64,000 nucleotides of DNA from Lineolata rhizophorae (lineage: Eukaryota; Ascomycota; Dothideomycetes; Lineolatales; Lineolataceae). The stretch lies in the NCBI GenBank assembly GCA_010093515.1, contig MU001674.1, positions 1,080,219 through 1,144,218 on the forward strand. The letters run 5' to 3'. The notes beneath the pieces were generated by a model. That model was not told the DNA's origin. It saw only the letters and a program-made list of their open reading frames with translations, and did not search any database. Made by a program: the position numbers and the translations under genes. Numbering within the stretch: the stretch's first letter is position 1; every line of letters begins with the position of its first letter. Shown one piece after another: positions 32,565 to 45,285 of this stretch.

Positions 32565-33980
32565 ATGCCGCCGCCTGCTCGCCCCTCCGCCGTCCAGCAT
32601 CTCCTTCCCGCACGATGCTGCACCCGACGCGTGACGCCAGCCACGGTAGCAGCCCGGGGCGCACAACCGCCTCGGCCATCGCCATCGACCCGGCCCCATC
32701 TCACGCCGGCCTCGGCCTCGCCGCCGCCGCCTCGGCTCCTCCGGCCACCAAAAGCCGCAGCATGGCTTCCCAGACGCGCCTGGCTCCGCACGGACACGAG
32801 ACGCGAGCCCCGCCACGGCACGACCACGCCGGTGCCGGATGATCCGCAGGCCTTCCGGTCCAAGTCGCCATTCTACTTCGAGGCCGGCTACGCGCTCTTC
32901 GCGAAGCGGCCGTCGCGCCCCTTCCCGCCGCCGTTCCTCTCGTACCCCTCGGGCTCCTTCTCCGACCCGCTCAGCACGCACCACCGCAGCCGCGACCGCC
33001 GGTCCTACGTCAACGGCGAGCAGATCCGCGGCATCACCAACGGCGACGACGCCGTGCTCGTGAGCGACAACTTCATCGGCGCCAACGACGGCGTCGGCGC
33101 CTGGGCGCAGAAGGACCGCGGCCACGCCGCGCTGTGGTCGCGGCTGATCCTGCACTTCTGGGCGCTCGAGGCCGAGAGGGACCACTACGGCGAGACCGAG
33201 CGCTCGCCGGCCGAGTCGTCGCACCCGGACCCCGTCGCGTACCTCCAGCGCGCCTACGAGCAGACCAAGCTCGCGACGTCGAAGCCCACCGAGTGGCTCG
33301 GCACCACGACGGCGTGCAGCGCCCTGCTCAGCTACGCCGTCAACAGCCACCCGCGGCCCGTCCTCTACGTGACCCAGTTGGGCGACTCCAAGGTGCTTGT
33401 GATGCGGCCGGCCCTTTGGGAAGGCGAGGACGAGGACGAGGACGGCGATGGGACAAAGGCCGTCATTTACGAGACCCAGGAGCAGTGGCACTGGTTCGAC
33501 TGCCCGCGCCAGTTGGGCACCAATAGCCCGGACACGCCTACGTCGAACGCCATCATGGACCGCATCGAGATTGAAGAGGACGACGTCGTGCTCGCCATGT
33601 CGGACGGCGTCGTGGATAACCTGTGGAACCATGAGATTGTGTCCGTCGCGCTCGGCAGCATGAGGCGCTGGGAGAAAGGCGAGGGTGGTGCCGGCGGCAA
33701 TGGGCTCCCCGGCGAGAGGACTTATGCCGATGGCATGAGCTATGTAGCGCAGGAGATTGTGAAGGCGGCAAGGAAGGTTGCAGAAGATCCATTTGCGGAG
33801 AGTCCGTACATGGAAAAGGCGGTGGATGAAGGTTTATCGATCGAAGGAGGTATGTGTTCCCAGCTCCAGACAGGAAATGATTATGCGGTATGAAGTGCGC
33901 AGGGCTGACATTGGATACGCAAAGGCAAGTTAGACGACATTAGCGTCGTTGCGGCGCAATGTAAGCGGAGGAAGGTATGA
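32565..33980 (+). CDS. PP2C-type protein phosphatase, Ptc7/Azr1-like, mitochondrial
   Basis: Exons 32565..33849 and 33925..33980, 446 residues; the 75-nt intron (GTATGT...GCAAAG) splits a Gly codon. The ATG at 32565 is the first in the long frame. Residues 1-90 are rich in Arg, Ala, Pro and Ser and poor in acidic residues, as in a mitochondrial presequence. The PP2C fold follows: FYFEAGYALFAKRP, DAVLVSDNFIGANDGVGAW near 165-175 (metal-binding Asp of DGVG), GTTTACSALL, LGDSKVLVMR, VVLAMSDGVVDNLWNHEI near 346, and the second-exon end GKLDDISVVAAQC with the last metal-binding DD. Yeast Ptc7 acts on coenzyme Q synthesis in mitochondria, and S. pombe azr1 is a relative. An insert of acidic residues (EGEDEDEDGDG) is lineage-specific low complexity. 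Confidence 0.87.
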
Positions 33981-36002
33981 GCGCGAGTGCGAGAGGTAAT
34001 TCAGGCTTCACTCCCCGAGGCGCAAAAAGTTGCGACTGGACTAGATCCGGAATCACGAAACACTTCACGTTAGTAATTAAGAGCGTTTGGTGTCCGTGAA
34101 TATTCATTTGTTTTTGTAAGTCCGTTTGAGCTTGCCATGTACGATGTTGTTCTAGCGTCTACTTCTAACATCATTGTAGATCGTAAGGCAATGTGGTCTT
34201 GTTTGTGGGCTCTTTCAGAGGAGTTCATAGATGACTTGTCTACCGGGCGCGACGGGAAAAAGGTAATTAGTCCAACTATGAGACACAATAACTGGTGGGG
34301 TATGGCGTATGACATCGGAAGTGGGGTATTAGGAGCTCTTGTTGAAAGACTAGGACGCAATCCCGCGGGTGTAGAACTGTGGGGTTTGAAGCTCTCCGAA
34401 CCCAACATAGTAGGTCGAGCCAGAAAGTGTTTATATTTCACTTCTGTAATACTAGGGCTGTGGCATGTTTTAATTTCACCGGGACATAGCAGTGTACGCG
34501 TTGGGTTATGTGTTTCATACCCATGCAGCAAGCTATATCCTATATTAGTGGGATGCAATCCTTGATGTCTAGGAACTGGCACTTCCGTGATACGTACATC
34601 TAGCAAAGTTAGCGACGGACAAGCATAAAACAATCGTATTGTTGAAGTTACATTATCGTGACGGGAAACTATGTCCAGGACAACCTCAAGTGAAACCATT
34701 ATCTTAAACGCAGGATTCGGAACGACTGATAGTTATCCACCTGAATAAGGGACAGCCTGCCTCAGCAGTTTCGCATAGCCGATCAAGGTAGTTAGTCCAA
34801 ACTGAAGAGACTTTTTCGAAGCTTTGTGTCTACAAAGCCGTTCAGGGTCACACCTAACCCCCGGCCGTCGCCAGCCTACACAACTCATTTGAGCCGCTCG
34901 GCCGACCGGCCACAGCCGACGCGCCTTCTATTATCTCCGTGCAGGGCGTACGCTCCGCATCAGCTGCGGACATCGCCTGTAGCTTCGAATCTCGCATTCT
35001 GCGACAGCAAGGGCTGTGCGGCATCGTCGGGCTAGGCCGCGGCTTGGCAAGCATAGCTTTGCGGTATGACCAAGTCGGATTCGCAGAGCGAAATCTGGCT
35101 TCAATCGCTTTTACGAGTATATTTGAACTCGGTAATTCAAGACAGAAACCGTGAACTAAGAAGCTAGCAAAAAAGAGTGCACCGTGCGGACGCAGTAGAA
35201 GATGTAAACGTGTGAACAAGCAAGGCTTGTACTTCACCAAGGCCGTTCAAAAACAAACCATAAACACACCACACAAATGTTCACTATAGCAGTACACCTG
35301 TTCCCGAAGACACTTCACAGTAAACGAAAACGCAATTTCAATTCGCCGAATCAGACTGCTTGCACTGCATCCGGCCTGAACCCTCTCGAACCCATCGGTT
35401 TAGCAGATCCACCCATCACCGTCCCCTACCGCCACCTATATAGCAATCACCCCGTGGTGAGGCAATCACTTCTAAGTTGGTATGAAACTTTTGATCACTT
35501 TCCTACGAAAAGTGCTTCAACAACAACAAAAGAAAAGGTCGACAAATCTTCCACTCTAGTCTACAGAGCATATTTGCTGGTTTAGCAGTTTCTTATGTCT
35601 TTCCGAGATCTGAGAAGAACCAAGGCTTCGAGAGAAATCTGGAAGAGCAGTGACAGCAGCAGCAGCAGCAAAAGTTGAAAATGCGCAGACAGGAAAGAAG
35701 TGTTCACACAATAAACGGCAAAGATTGCCACCGCCGACACCAACCGATTAGGCTAGCCACCGGCCAGAATGTCAAAGAGCCAAAAAAAGAAAAAGGATGC
35801 AGTGCGTACAGCATGCCTGGAGAAAAAACCAGGCCATGGGTCCAAAGCGCCAACTGCCCTGGGCCAAGCAGAGAAGCAGGCCGGAGCAGAATAAGTAGAA
35901 CAAAACCAGAGCCTAGCAGCCCACACCAGTAGATTAAGGGGAGGAAAAAAAAAGGCCATAGAAAGACGCTTAGTCAGGAAAAAAAACCTCCCCCCCTTTC
36001 TC
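33981..36002. other. Intergenic between PP2C and MscS genes
   Basis: About 2 kb. The only sizeable open frames overlap on opposite strands at 34070-34699 (listed separately). A CAG-type microsatellite-like run lies at 35653-35671 (AGCAGCAGCAGCAGC). The rest is broken in all frames, with A-rich tracts at 35790-35990 near the MscS 3' end. Confidence 0.4.
34070..34699 (-). other. Open frame of unknown status (209 codons)
   Basis: A 209-codon minus-strand frame without introns overlaps a 142-codon plus-strand frame (34137-34565). The minus product contains FYACPSLTLLDVRITEVPVP, which recalls a leucine-rich or F-box-type segment, but the rest is not recognisable. The plus product also looks non-random in part (RHNNWWGMAYDIGSGVLGAL). 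I cannot decide which strand, if either, is coding. Confidence 0.25.
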
Positions 36003-38960
36003 TTACAACCTCCTCATCTCAAATTGCCCGTTCCCGCCATCCCCCCTCACCGCCTGCGGCCCCTCCGTCCCCGTCCGCGGATCCAGCCGCGACGGCACCT
36101 GCGTCATAGTCGGCTGCCTCTGCATCCCTTGCTGCTGCTGCTGGCGGTCTCTCCACCTCATCTGCGCCGCGTCATTCTCCGGGATATCCGCCATGCCCGC
36201 CTCGACGTCGGCCTGAGTCGCCTCCCCGCCGGCCCCGGCGCCGCCACCGTGCCCGCGCCTGCTCCCGAAGAACCGGTTCCGATGCGGGGCGCGGAAGCGC
36301 GAGCCGCCGGCGGAGGCGTCGGTGCCCTGCCTGGCGAGCGCGAAGTCATTGCTGGCGACGGAGCTGGACCGGGCGAGGGGCGGCAGGTCGGCGGAGCGGC
36401 GGGCTGACGACGAGGCGCGGTCCTGCGACGCGCGCGCCTCCGACGAGGCCCGGTTGTGCGCCTCGAGGAAGGCCTGGGGCACCCGCGTCCGCGACCGCTC
36501 CTCCGTCACGTCGCCCATGAAGTCGCCCGACGACATGTCCTTCATGCCGAGCGAGAAGTCGTAGCGCCGCGACATGCCGGCGAGCGACTCGCCGCGCTGG
36601 CGCGAGGCCACGGGCCCCGTCGAGCCGCTCGCGCCCGACGCGCTGGTCGCGCGGTTGCCGGCCACGTTGCCGTCCGCGGGGGGCACGATGGGGCCGTCCA
36701 TCGTCGAGGTCTCGGCCGTGGCGCCGCCGCTGCCGCGCGGCAGCCCCGTCGGGTTGTCCGGCGTGCCGCTGTGGCCCATGGCCGGGTCGCCGACGTAGGG
36801 CACGTTCTGCAGGTAGACGGGGAACGACTCCTTCATGCCCGGGTAGCGCATGCGGGGGCCTTCGATGCCGAGCTCCTGCATCGACACCATGAGGGCACAG
36901 ATGAACTTGTTGCGGCGCTGGAGGCGCAGCAGCTCGTTCTGCCAGTTGGACTTGTAGAAGAAGACGACGTTGAGCGTGATGGAGTGCGCCTCGGCCACTT
37001 CGCGTAGCTCCGTCAGTATCTTGGTCTGGTACTCGCGCTTCTCCGCCGTCACGAATTCGAGCAGCCGCTGCCGTAGTTGGTCGATCTGCTCGAGCGTTGT
37101 GCCGAACTTGAACGTGACGGGGACGGCCTCGGCGAGGGCGCCCGACCGCCGCTGGTTGAGGATGAAGAGCGTGTTTAGATAGCTGTTCGGCGCTTGTACG
37201 ATGTGGCCTTCCATCTTCTTGAACTCGGTGTATAGCAGCGCGATCTCCTTGACGAAGTAGTCGTCACCGCGACCTTCGGCACCGGTGTTACCGTAGATGC
37301 TGACACGGTCGCCCACGTCGAACGGATGCTTGACGAAGACGAAGATGACGGACTGCAGGAACTCCTGGGCGGTAGCCGCGAAGAGCCAAGACAGGGCGAG
37401 CACGGCGGAACCGGCGGAGGTCAGAACACCAGCGGCGGAGGTGGAGATGAGCGAGATGAAGACCAGCATAACCACGACGACCACGATGAACATGAACACG
37501 TCATCCAGCTTGCTGACGACGGAGTCGAGATCCTTCAACGAAGCGGTGATGGCCTTGCGCTCGCGACCGATCTCAACGCAGACGGCCTCGAGCTCCTCCA
37601 TCGAGATGTCCCCATTCATGTCTTTGTCGAACATGGAGAAGGCGGCAGCGGCTTCGTCATCATTGTCGAAGGCGTTCTTCAAATCCTCCGCGTGAACCGT
37701 CTCGGTCTCCTGGCGTCCGAAAGTGCGGTACAACCGACGGGCAAGAGTCTGGCTGCCGCTGGTGGTGGAGAGCAACGCAAGGATGACTTGGCTCGGGTGG
37801 TTGCTGTCCAGAACCTGGCGTCCGGTAAAGTCACCAGCCACCTTGCCGGCAACGTCGCCGAATTTGCTGATGCCCTTCTTAGCGGCTTCCTGGACGGTGT
37901 CGACGAGCTGGCCAGGGGTCTTCACGCCGGAGGCGGCGCTGTCGCCACCCTGCTCTTCGAACTCGGAGTCATCCATGGCAATCTTCTCCTTGGAGAACTT
38001 ATACAGCTTGGCGAGAGACGCAATCTGGAACTTGTTTACCTCGATACGGTCCTGGTAAGTGCGGAGGTGGAAGCTAATGGCGATGAGTTGGATGATGATT
38101 TTCTCCACGAAGTTGAGAATGGCGCCGACAAAGAGAGCAACGAGGACCTTGTTCATCGTGTTCTCCCAGTCACGATGGGCCTTGTTGCCGTCGACGTGAT
38201 GGTTCGTCATGGTGGGGAAGAAGGAGATTTCGATGGCGAGCCACCAGAAGAAGATGGTAGCGGGGATCTCGAGCTGCTTGCCCATATCCCTCCACTTCTT
38301 GTTGTTGTTTGTGAAGAGACTGGAGACGAGACCGATGGGATACGGCAAACACTTGGCGAGGATCCGGCCCGCCCACAGCGTGAGCCAGACGATCTCGAGC
38401 CAGATGCAGAACCACATGAGCTCGACGTCGCCCACGGTGGCGTCGGTGAAGACGAGCGCGCCGAGCAGGAGGGGGATTAGGATTAGACAGGCGAGCGGGA
38501 TGATGTAAGTGAAGTAGCGGATCAAGAAGTTCGAGTTGTGCACCTTCTTGAAGAACTTGGAGATGCTGGTCGACGGGTTCTCGGGCGGCTTGTAGAGGGC
38601 TGCCTTCTCGTGCAGCGGGTTCGTGGCCACGTCGAACTCGTCGACGGGGTCCTGGCGCCGGGAGCGGGTCCGGTGCATCGCGTTGTTCTCCTCGGCCTGG
38701 CTGGCCTGGCGCTCGGCCTCGAGCATCGCCAGGTCGTCGCCGAGCCGGGAGGCCTGCTCCCGGCTCTGCGAGGGCGACGCCATGGTCCTCATGGTCCGCC
38801 CGCCGATGGGCTCGACCTGGATGGTGAGGTCGTCCCGGGGGGCGCGGTTGACCGACGGCGAGTCGTTGTCGCCCACGACGGTTCCCTCCTCGTCCGAATG
38901 CCGCCCGCCCGTGACGGGGCGGTAGCGGGGCTCGTTCTTCTCATCAATTGGGGTCGACAT
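36003..38960 (-). CDS. MscS-family mechanosensitive channel with EF hand (Msy1/Msy2-like)
   Basis: A single exon of 985 residues. The frame extends upstream to 39053 without ATG, so [15 protein letters not shown] at 38960 is taken as the start. Fungal MscS-like channels sit in the ER or plasma membrane and release Ca2+ or ions under osmotic stress. Order of parts: a charged cytosolic N-terminus (~130 residues); hydrophobic helices beginning [20 protein letters not shown] near residue 140 and continuing to ~300; an EF hand ([12 protein letters not shown]) near 443; further helices ([31 protein letters not shown]); the MscS beta domain with [14 protein letters not shown] near 544 and [16 protein letters not shown]; then a long Ser/Gly/Arg-rich tail ending FEMRRL. 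Length and order match the family. It lies alone between two long spacers. Confidence 0.93.
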   Translation of the reverse strand: MSTPIDEKNEPRYRPVTGGRHSDEEGTVVGDNDSPSVNRAPRDDLTIQVEPIGGRTMRTMASPSQSREQASRLGDDLAMLEAERQASQAEENNAMHRTRSRRQDPVDEFDVATNPLHEKAALYKPPENPSTSISKFFKKVHNSNFLIRYFTYIIPLACLILIPLLLGALVFTDATVGDVELMWFCIWLEIVWLTLWAGRILAKCLPYPIGLVSSLFTNNNKKWRDMGKQLEIPATIFFWWLAIEISFFPTMTNHHVDGNKAHRDWENTMNKVLVALFVGAILNFVEKIIIQLIAISFHLRTYQDRIEVNKFQIASLAKLYKFSKEKIAMDDSEFEEQGGDSAASGVKTPGQLVDTVQEAAKKGISKFGDVAGKVAGDFTGRQVLDSNHPSQVILALLSTTSGSQTLARRLYRTFGRQETETVHAEDLKNAFDNDDEAAAAFSMFDKDMNGDISMEELEAVCVEIGRERKAITASLKDLDSVVSKLDDVFMFIVVVVVMLVFISLISTSAAGVLTSAGSAVLALSWLFAATAQEFLQSVIFVFVKHPFDVGDRVSIYGNTGAEGRGDDYFVKEIALLYTEFKKMEGHIVQAPNSYLNTLFILNQRRSGALAEAVPVTFKFGTTLEQIDQLRQRLLEFVTAEKREYQTKILTELREVAEAHSITLNVVFFYKSNWQNELLRLQRRNKFICALMVSMQELGIEGPRMRYPGMKESFPVYLQNVPYVGDPAMGHSGTPDNPTGLPRGSGGATAETSTMDGPIVPPADGNVAGNRATSASGASGSTGPVASRQRGESLAGMSRRYDFSLGMKDMSSGDFMGDVTEERSRTRVPQAFLEAHNRASSEARASQDRASSSARRSADLPPLARSSSVASNDFALARQGTDASAGGSRFRAPHRNRFFGSRRGHGGGAGAGGEATQADVEAGMADIPENDAAQMRWRDRQQQQQGMQRQPTMTQVPSRLDPRTGTEGPQAVRGDGGNGQFEMRRL

Positions 38961-40577
38961 TGGTGCGGATGGATGTGGGAGAACGAGGGATGGAGGTGGG
39001 AGGGTGGTTGACCCAAGAGAAGAGGTGAGGTTGGTAAGGGTTGGTTTCACCAAGCGGGTGAGCAGTGAGTAATGTTCCCGGTAGGATTATTATGGGGAGG
39101 AAAATGACGTGCTGTCGAGCGAGCGGAGCAAAGAAAGCTCTGGGGAAAGGGGATGTGTGCGATGGATTCTAGCGAGGGTGTTTGCGTTGTCTACAGTAGT
39201 GAATGAGATGGGGCGCGCAAGATCACGATCGAACGTGTCCGGGGGCCTCGTATTGGATTAGGGTTCGAGGATGTGCAGATACATAGAAGCACGGCCGACT
39301 GGGGGTGGCCCTTTTTTAAAAGAAAGCAAGGAAACACGGGGAGATCGGGGAGCGAAGGCTGGGGGGGAAGTGGAACACGGGGTGGTGGGGGAAGGAGGTT
39401 AGAAAGAAAAGCGGCGGCAGCACAAAGGAGAGCGGACACAGAGGGCCGCGAAGCAAGGCAGAGACGGGTCGTGGATCGACGACCGGCGGTGGGTCCCTGA
39501 GTGAGGATCTAAATATTTTGGCCGGGTCGCGCAGGCGCGAATCAGTGGGAGCTCCTGCCGCGGCGCGGCATGCGTCGCTCTGACGGGGCCCGGCGCTCCT
39601 GGGCCGGCGATGGACAGGGGCCTGCGGCCCGTCACTGGCCAGACGCTCGCCGATAAGACGCGTTTCACCGCGCGCCGCTCAACCGTCCAGCGCCTTTTTT
39701 CTTCTTCTTTTTCCCTTCTCCCCTAAGGGTTCGTTGACTCCGTTCGGCGAGTCCTTGGGCCCACAGCGCAGCGTCTCCGAGCGGCCTTTGAGGGCGTGTC
39801 GAGCAAGCAGGTCCGCGGTGCACTGCAGCAGCATGCACCCTAGGCGCAGGCGGCTGCCAGGAGAAAGAGGCCCCGCGTCAGCGGCGCCTGCGGGCTGCCG
39901 GCGGCGTGCAGCGTCCCCAAAAATACGATGGGGCTCCGAGGTTCTGCCGCCCGGTGGCAAGCGGGACCGTTTCTGCAGGCAATCGCCGCGAGGCCATTGG
40001 GCCCAACAGGGCCTCCAGCATCCAGGGTCTTGCCAACAACGAAATCCTGACTTCAACCCCCATTTCTTCACTGTGCCTGTTGATGTCCCTCCCGTACAGT
40101 GCATATCGTCCTACACAGCCAGAAAAAAATTTGGTGGAAACGCTCGACCGGGCGCGCGGCAGTCGGGTCCCGTCACCCGGCTCTTTGCAAATTGGTGGTC
40201 CGCGACCCCCTTTTATTTCGCATGGCGCATACCCCGGGCCGCGGCCATGCGTTCGCCGCCCCGTTTGGTGGTTTCAGGCCTGCCCGCTCTTGCCTTGGCG
40301 CGGGCCACCTGCCCGGGACGGGCGTGTCCCTGCGTGGCTGGCCCCGAAATTGCCTCTCTGCCCGTTCCCCGATAGTGGCGTCGCCCGACCGGGAGCCGTG
40401 TCGCTGCTGGGGCCATGTACATGTACCTATGCAAACTACGGACGCGCCGTTCTCCATCGCGGTCTAGGTACATACATGCATAGGTAGACGGGGCGGCAGC
40501 AGAATCTTTTCGTTCCTTTCTAGGTATTCGCACCGCCATCAGACTTTCACTAGGTAGACCCTTTTCCTTGGCGACGG

Positions 40578-40618
<41 letters not shown>

Positions 40619-42486
40619 CCATCCCTCGATCCCGCGCGACTTTCCGCCCGTCTTGAGCCGTGGCTCTGCGCCTGAACGGCCAAAGCCACGGCTCAACCCC
40701 GACGGGCAGTAACAATGGATGCCACGCAGGGCGCTTCGAAACAAGTTGGGTATCCCACCCTACAAACGAAGTCCAATTCGCACCCATCCCGAGCTACAAG
40801 ATCGGGAGACGAGCGTGTGGGCGTGTCGCGGGCGCGCACGCAGACTTACGTCGCCCCCCCGACCGACACGCGCTTGCAGCCTATCAATCGGACCTGCCGC
40901 ATCGTCCGTTGGGCGAGCGGCCTATACCAATGCGAGAAACGCGTGCCAGCTCGCGTACGGAGTAGGCGAAGCGATCGTCAACATGGCCAAACGGCCGTGC
41001 GGCACCGGGCCCCCCCCTCCCCTCGTCTCTGGGCCAGCTGTGTGCGGTGTCGCCCGCGGGCGTGGAATTAAGCTCGAGTATGGAGCCCATGTGCGTACAT
41101 AGGTGGTATGCAGGTACCTAGCAACGACGCTATGGTGGAAACGCGAAGGGAACGGGACGTTTTGTTTCGGGTTCTTGCCGGCTATACATATATCGCAGGC
41201 ACGCAGCACATGCCCGCCCTCATGGGGACCGAGTCCGCCTGCACACGGAACTTCCGGCGGTCTTCGATCGTTCTAACCTACCTAGTATCGCTTGCTTGCG
41301 CGTTCACTCCACACTTGTCCACGTATTATGTACCTACCTCCTTATGCTTCAAGAGCACCCACCCTCTTTCGGGCCGAGATCTGGCCAAGCTCCCGACGAA
41401 CGCTAGCCCTTTTACATAATGCACGGAGCTTTTTATGGAGCGATTTGTCTGGAAGACTCGCCCCGTGTCGACGGTAGCTGATGAAGTTCTCAAGAAAGCC
41501 ACAAGTCCACTCTTTTTATTAGGAGGTCCAGACCCGGAGAGGACGCCCCGGCTGATGTGTGTGAGGCTTGCCCTGGATATCGGACAAGCTAGATAAAATC
41601 CCAGTCCCGGCGTATGTAATTGGCTCGGTCTGGAGAGATCGCGAGAAATAAAGTGGGACCTCTGGAGCGCTCCTTTCTTTTTCCTCTTGGAATTGATGGA
41701 TCGATCGGGTCCGGCACTTCAGTCCGCGCTTGTACGTGCTGTACCTATGTATGTACTCTGTCCCGATGTTAGGCGTCCAATCTTTCTCCGCCTTGGAATG
41801 GAACTTGATCCACTGAGACAAACTGTTTCGTCTCCGAGATCCGACCTTCCTGATCGTATCGAACCGCTTGTACGGGCTCCGCCCCCCCAGCCAATAGGAC
41901 AGCCCCAGTTTATGTTGAGTCACTCGTCAAGAAACGTCGACCAAACTAAGTGCAATTCATTTCGGCGAGGCAACATACGTCAACCGAAGATGGCCTTCAA
42001 TTCCTGCATGCAAGAAACAAGACAAGTCGTGCAAAGTACTCCTGCGGAGTGTCCCTACAAATATTGGGACACGAAGACTAGGTCAGACAAGTGGTGGAGT
42101 CTGAATGGACGATCTACGGTGTAGTGGAGCAACCATGACGTACGTAGCGACCTCCACAACATCGAGCACGGCACCAAACGGAAGTATCGTCGTTCAGTTT
42201 GCATCCGCTTTCGGCTTTGTCTAGCCCACATTCTGCGCTTGTAGATGACAAAAATTATCGTCAAAAGATATGTCTTATTCCCAGGGATTGCTTCCCGCGT
42301 TCCCGAGTTCAATTGCACCGTGGAACACCCCTCCTTGGGTATTATCTACGCATTGTGCCCGCAAGCGCCATTCCAAAGCATCTTTACGCCAGCACATCCG
42401 ACCAACACTAGCAATTTCTCTCACATCAGGCGCGTAGCCAAAAAATAAATAAAATAAAATAAAAATCCATCCTTGTACGCACCCTC
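38961..42486. other. Long intergenic region upstream of the MscS gene
   Basis: About 3.5 kb with no supportable gene. 38961-39500 is probably the MscS promoter and leader (CT-rich on the minus strand). The middle part is GC-rich (39540-40450) and yields overlapping spurious frames on both strands. A CA dinucleotide tract lies at 40579-40615, an inverted pair of GAGCCGTGGCTCTG-like sequences near 40655-40695, and TACCTA-type motifs near 40425 and 41110. The last 500 bp are AT-rich and adjoin the acyltransferase stop. Confidence 0.45.
40579..40615. repeat. CA/TG dinucleotide microsatellite
   Basis: About 18 uninterrupted CA units (37 bp). It is in intergenic DNA and likely length-variable between strains. 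Frames running through it (Val-Cys repeats on the minus strand) are artefacts. Confidence 0.97.
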
Positions 42487-44025
42487 TCACGACGGCAAAG
42501 GCCTCTTCTCGTCCTCCTCAAAAGTCCACGCCTCCAACCGCTGCGTGACACGCGCGCACCAGGCATCCACGTACGTCGTCCACGCGTGCGCACACGCATA
42601 CACGACGCCCAGCCAAAGCAGCACGCAGGCGGCCATGGCGAGGCTGCCGACGCGGGGCAGGTAGGCGACGGGCACCTCCGTGCCGGCGTCGTCGGTCGTG
42701 AGCTCCCAGGGCTGGCCCGACACGCCGTACAGCATCCAGACGAGCACGGTGCGCAGCAGGGTGCCGTGGATGAGGTAGACGGCGAAGGAGTGCCGGCCGA
42801 GGTAGAGGAACGGCGCCGAGGCCAGGTGCTCCTTGGCCGTGGGCGACAGGAAGAGCCCGAGGATGACCAGGTCGACGCCGAGCGCCGTGTAGCGCTTGGG
42901 GACGTTGACGTTGGGCGGGAAGACGGCGCGCGAGAGGGAGAGGAGGCCGTTGGACCAGGGCCGCCACTCCGGGTTCGCGTTGGGGTACGAGGCGAAGTAG
43001 AGCCCGGCGGCGACGAGCAGGGGCGAGATTATCTTGCGGGGCCACTTGTGGGCGGCGAGGAAGGCTTGGAAGGTCGGGCTCTGGGCGGCGTCGCTTAGGA
43101 GCATGCCGAAGAATAATTGCTGGCCGAAGGTTTCTAAACACAGGACACAAAAAAAAAGAAAGGCGAAGTATTAGCCCCGAATCTCCTACGTGCTGCGCAA
43201 AGGTAAATCGTTGCGCTCGCTCACCCGTCTCGGGATGGTTGTTCTGATGCCAGTAGTAGAGCATGGCCAGGTAGACCACGACCCGGAAGCGGAACTTGAC
43301 GTATATGGTCCCAGCCAGCACGACGTACACCATCATGGAGCCCTTCAGCAGCGGCAGCAGCGCCCACTGATGGTCGTCGTAGTCCATGTGCCCGTTGGTC
43401 CACGTCGCCAGGAACACGCGCCACAGCCTCCGGACCTCCCCCCACAGCGACGCCTCCGTGAACGGGCTCGCCTCGCGAATCCAGGCCGAGTCGGCGCGCC
43501 GCGCCACCGTGAAGGCGCCCAGCTGCGCCAGCCCCCACGCCACGCACATGGCGATGCCCGCCGGCAGCACCAGCCGCGGCGGCCGCCGGAAGGCGCTCTT
43601 GCCCACCGACGAGAAGGCCTCGTGGTAGGCCCTGCTCCGCGCGAGCCGCAGCGGCTTGATGGCGCACACGAAGCCCGTCAGGAACGCGAAGATGGTCACC
43701 CCGACGCGGCCTTGCCAGGGGATGCGCAGGACTGGCAGCTGCAGGAGGCGCGGCCGGGCGTCGGGGGAGTCGGCGGGCGAGAAGAGCGAGGGGTCCCAGG
43801 CCCGGGTGAGGTGCGTCATGATGACCAGGAAGGAGGCGATGCCGCGCAGGCCCTGACGGATAAGAGTGCGTCAGTCGCTGAGATCTAATTCGGACTGCTG
43901 GTGTTGCGCTGTACAAAGGACGCCGTAATGCTACGTTTCGTGGGAGGCAAAAGCCGGGCTTGTTAAAGCCGCGTTCTGTTGTAACGTACCTCGACCCATT
44001 TGACGTTCTTCGGATCGTTCCCCAT
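42487..44025 (-). CDS. Acyltransferase-3 family membrane protein
   Basis: Exons 44025..43990, 43852..43225 and 43133..42487, 436 residues. The 36-nt first exon encodes MGNDPKNVKWVE; after a 137-nt intron (GTACGT...CGTCAG) the frame continues GLRGIASFLVIMTHLTRAWD, the N-terminal signature of acyltransferase-3 proteins with its catalytic-type His. Intron 2 (91 nt, GTGAGC...TTTAG) splits a Glu codon and joins NNHPET to TFGQQLFFGMLL. About ten hydrophobic segments follow, including VGVTIFAFLTGFVCAI, LVLPAGIAMCVAWGLAQLG and FLYLGRHSFAVYLIHGTLLR, another family hallmark. Members O-acylate sugars, peptides or polyketides; the substrate here is unknown and no biosynthetic cluster surrounds it. It might modify cell-wall or extracellular glycans (inference). 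Confidence 0.88.
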
Positions 44026-45285
44026 GGTCGGGAATTCGATCAAGCTTCGGTAGCTGAACGAATAAAGCCTTTCAAGGGCTCCGAGAACACGTCTCGAAGA
44101 GGTCAGGACTTAGTCGACGCGAAACAACGGTCGGACAACGCGAGGACTGTCGCTCAGTTGAAGGACGCCATGAGGATGATGCTAGTTCTTCAATTGGTGG
44201 GCCGCGACAAATATCAAAAGCTGTTGAGAAGTCGCAACCAAAGAACCGCAGCCGGGAGACAGCTCTTCACCTCAAGCGTGGACGTAGAAAGGACATGATG
44301 GCCGCCATCCGCCTCACTTGCGAACACAGTAAGATGTCACGTTGGCCGAAGCTCTGAGTGCGAGATAAAGACCAGTGAGGGGCCGCAATCTGCGCACGCA
44401 GCCCCCAAAAGATCGAGTGCTGCAGCACGTCTCATGTTGAGGGGTTGCTCCGCATTGCCAAGGCTGGGCAAAAGCTTGGGTTGCAGATAAGGCAATGGCG
44501 ACGCATTGACCTAACTTGACTTAGGAAGGGCAGCAACCAGCAAGCTATACATAGTAGAAGGATTCCAAGTGCCTTGACACAAGAAGTTGAATTTGGGGCG
44601 TGTACGGAGCAGTGTAGAGTTGTCTGCAATGTGAATTGCTGCAAGCCGACAATTGAACGCGCATTCTTTTCTTTCGTTCCTGCGTATGTGGCTGCAATTC
44701 ACAACCCAACAATCTCCATCCAGTCTCAGTTGTTTCTGCTCAATGAAATTCGTATGGTACTCTACGAGTTCTCTTATCAATTTTGGAACGGAAAATATGT
44801 CTTCATAGCTCCTACCTTATTTGGCTAATCATCAACCTCAGTGAAGTTGCGTCCACTTTGTACATCCATATATGTAGAGGCGATCAACTCGGTGTCATGA
44901 GGCACTACATAGTGCGTACTGGATTCAGTGGTATTACCTTCTGCGAGTCAGGGCAGCCGTCTCGCCATGGTTTGTGCTTCAGTGCCATTCAGTTCTAGGC
45001 CACGTTCGGCATAGAACCAGACGCATTTGTGACCGCCCCTATCACCATTGGCTAGCGCTCCGTTCCTTATAAAAGCCGTGCCGCTCGCTCGAGGCACCAT
45101 TCTTTGCTGTTCCCTTGCCTCACTACTGACGCAAGAGCGTGTTTCCTGTGCCTTTCCCCACAACCATCTCCTTGCTTGGTATGCTGAATACTTTCTTGCT
45201 ATCAACATCCATCATGTATTAAATGCTAACGTTATGCCATAAGTCTTTTTTGAGCGTTCACGGGTGCGACTCGAGTCTTGCTAGG
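44026..45285. promoter_or_regulatory. Divergent spacer: acyltransferase and small Tyr-rich gene promoters
   Basis: 1260 bp between outward-facing genes. A strong TATAAAAG motif lies at 45069, about 217 bp before the next ATG. GTATGCTG at 45179 with GCTAAC at 45225 and an AAG or TAG downstream could be a leader intron. No further gene was found. Confidence 0.45.
45069..45076 (+). promoter_or_regulatory. TATA box of the small Tyr-rich gene
   Basis: TATAAAAG in CCTTATAAAAGCCG, followed by a CT-rich stretch with candidate start sites and then the ATG at 45286. It is the clearest TATA box in the window and suggests a regulated or highly expressed gene downstream. Confidence 0.55.

Noticed and set aside
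32493-33632. 379-codon minus-strand open frame opposite the PP2C gene
   Set aside because: Antisense shadow of a gene with complete PP2C motifs.
26138-33980. Biosynthetic or carbohydrate-use gene cluster (GH16, FAS1, CBS, PP2C)
   Set aside because: No backbone enzyme, transporter or regulator joins them and orientations are mixed; co-location looks incidental.
37326-38480. 384-codon plus-strand open frame opposite the MscS gene
   Set aside because: Shadow of a GC-rich coding strand; composition ([10 protein letters not shown] and similar) reflects antisense codons of acidic and hydrophobic residues.
40539-40787. Minus-strand frame through the CA tract encoding Val-Cys repeats
   Set aside because: It is the translated microsatellite.
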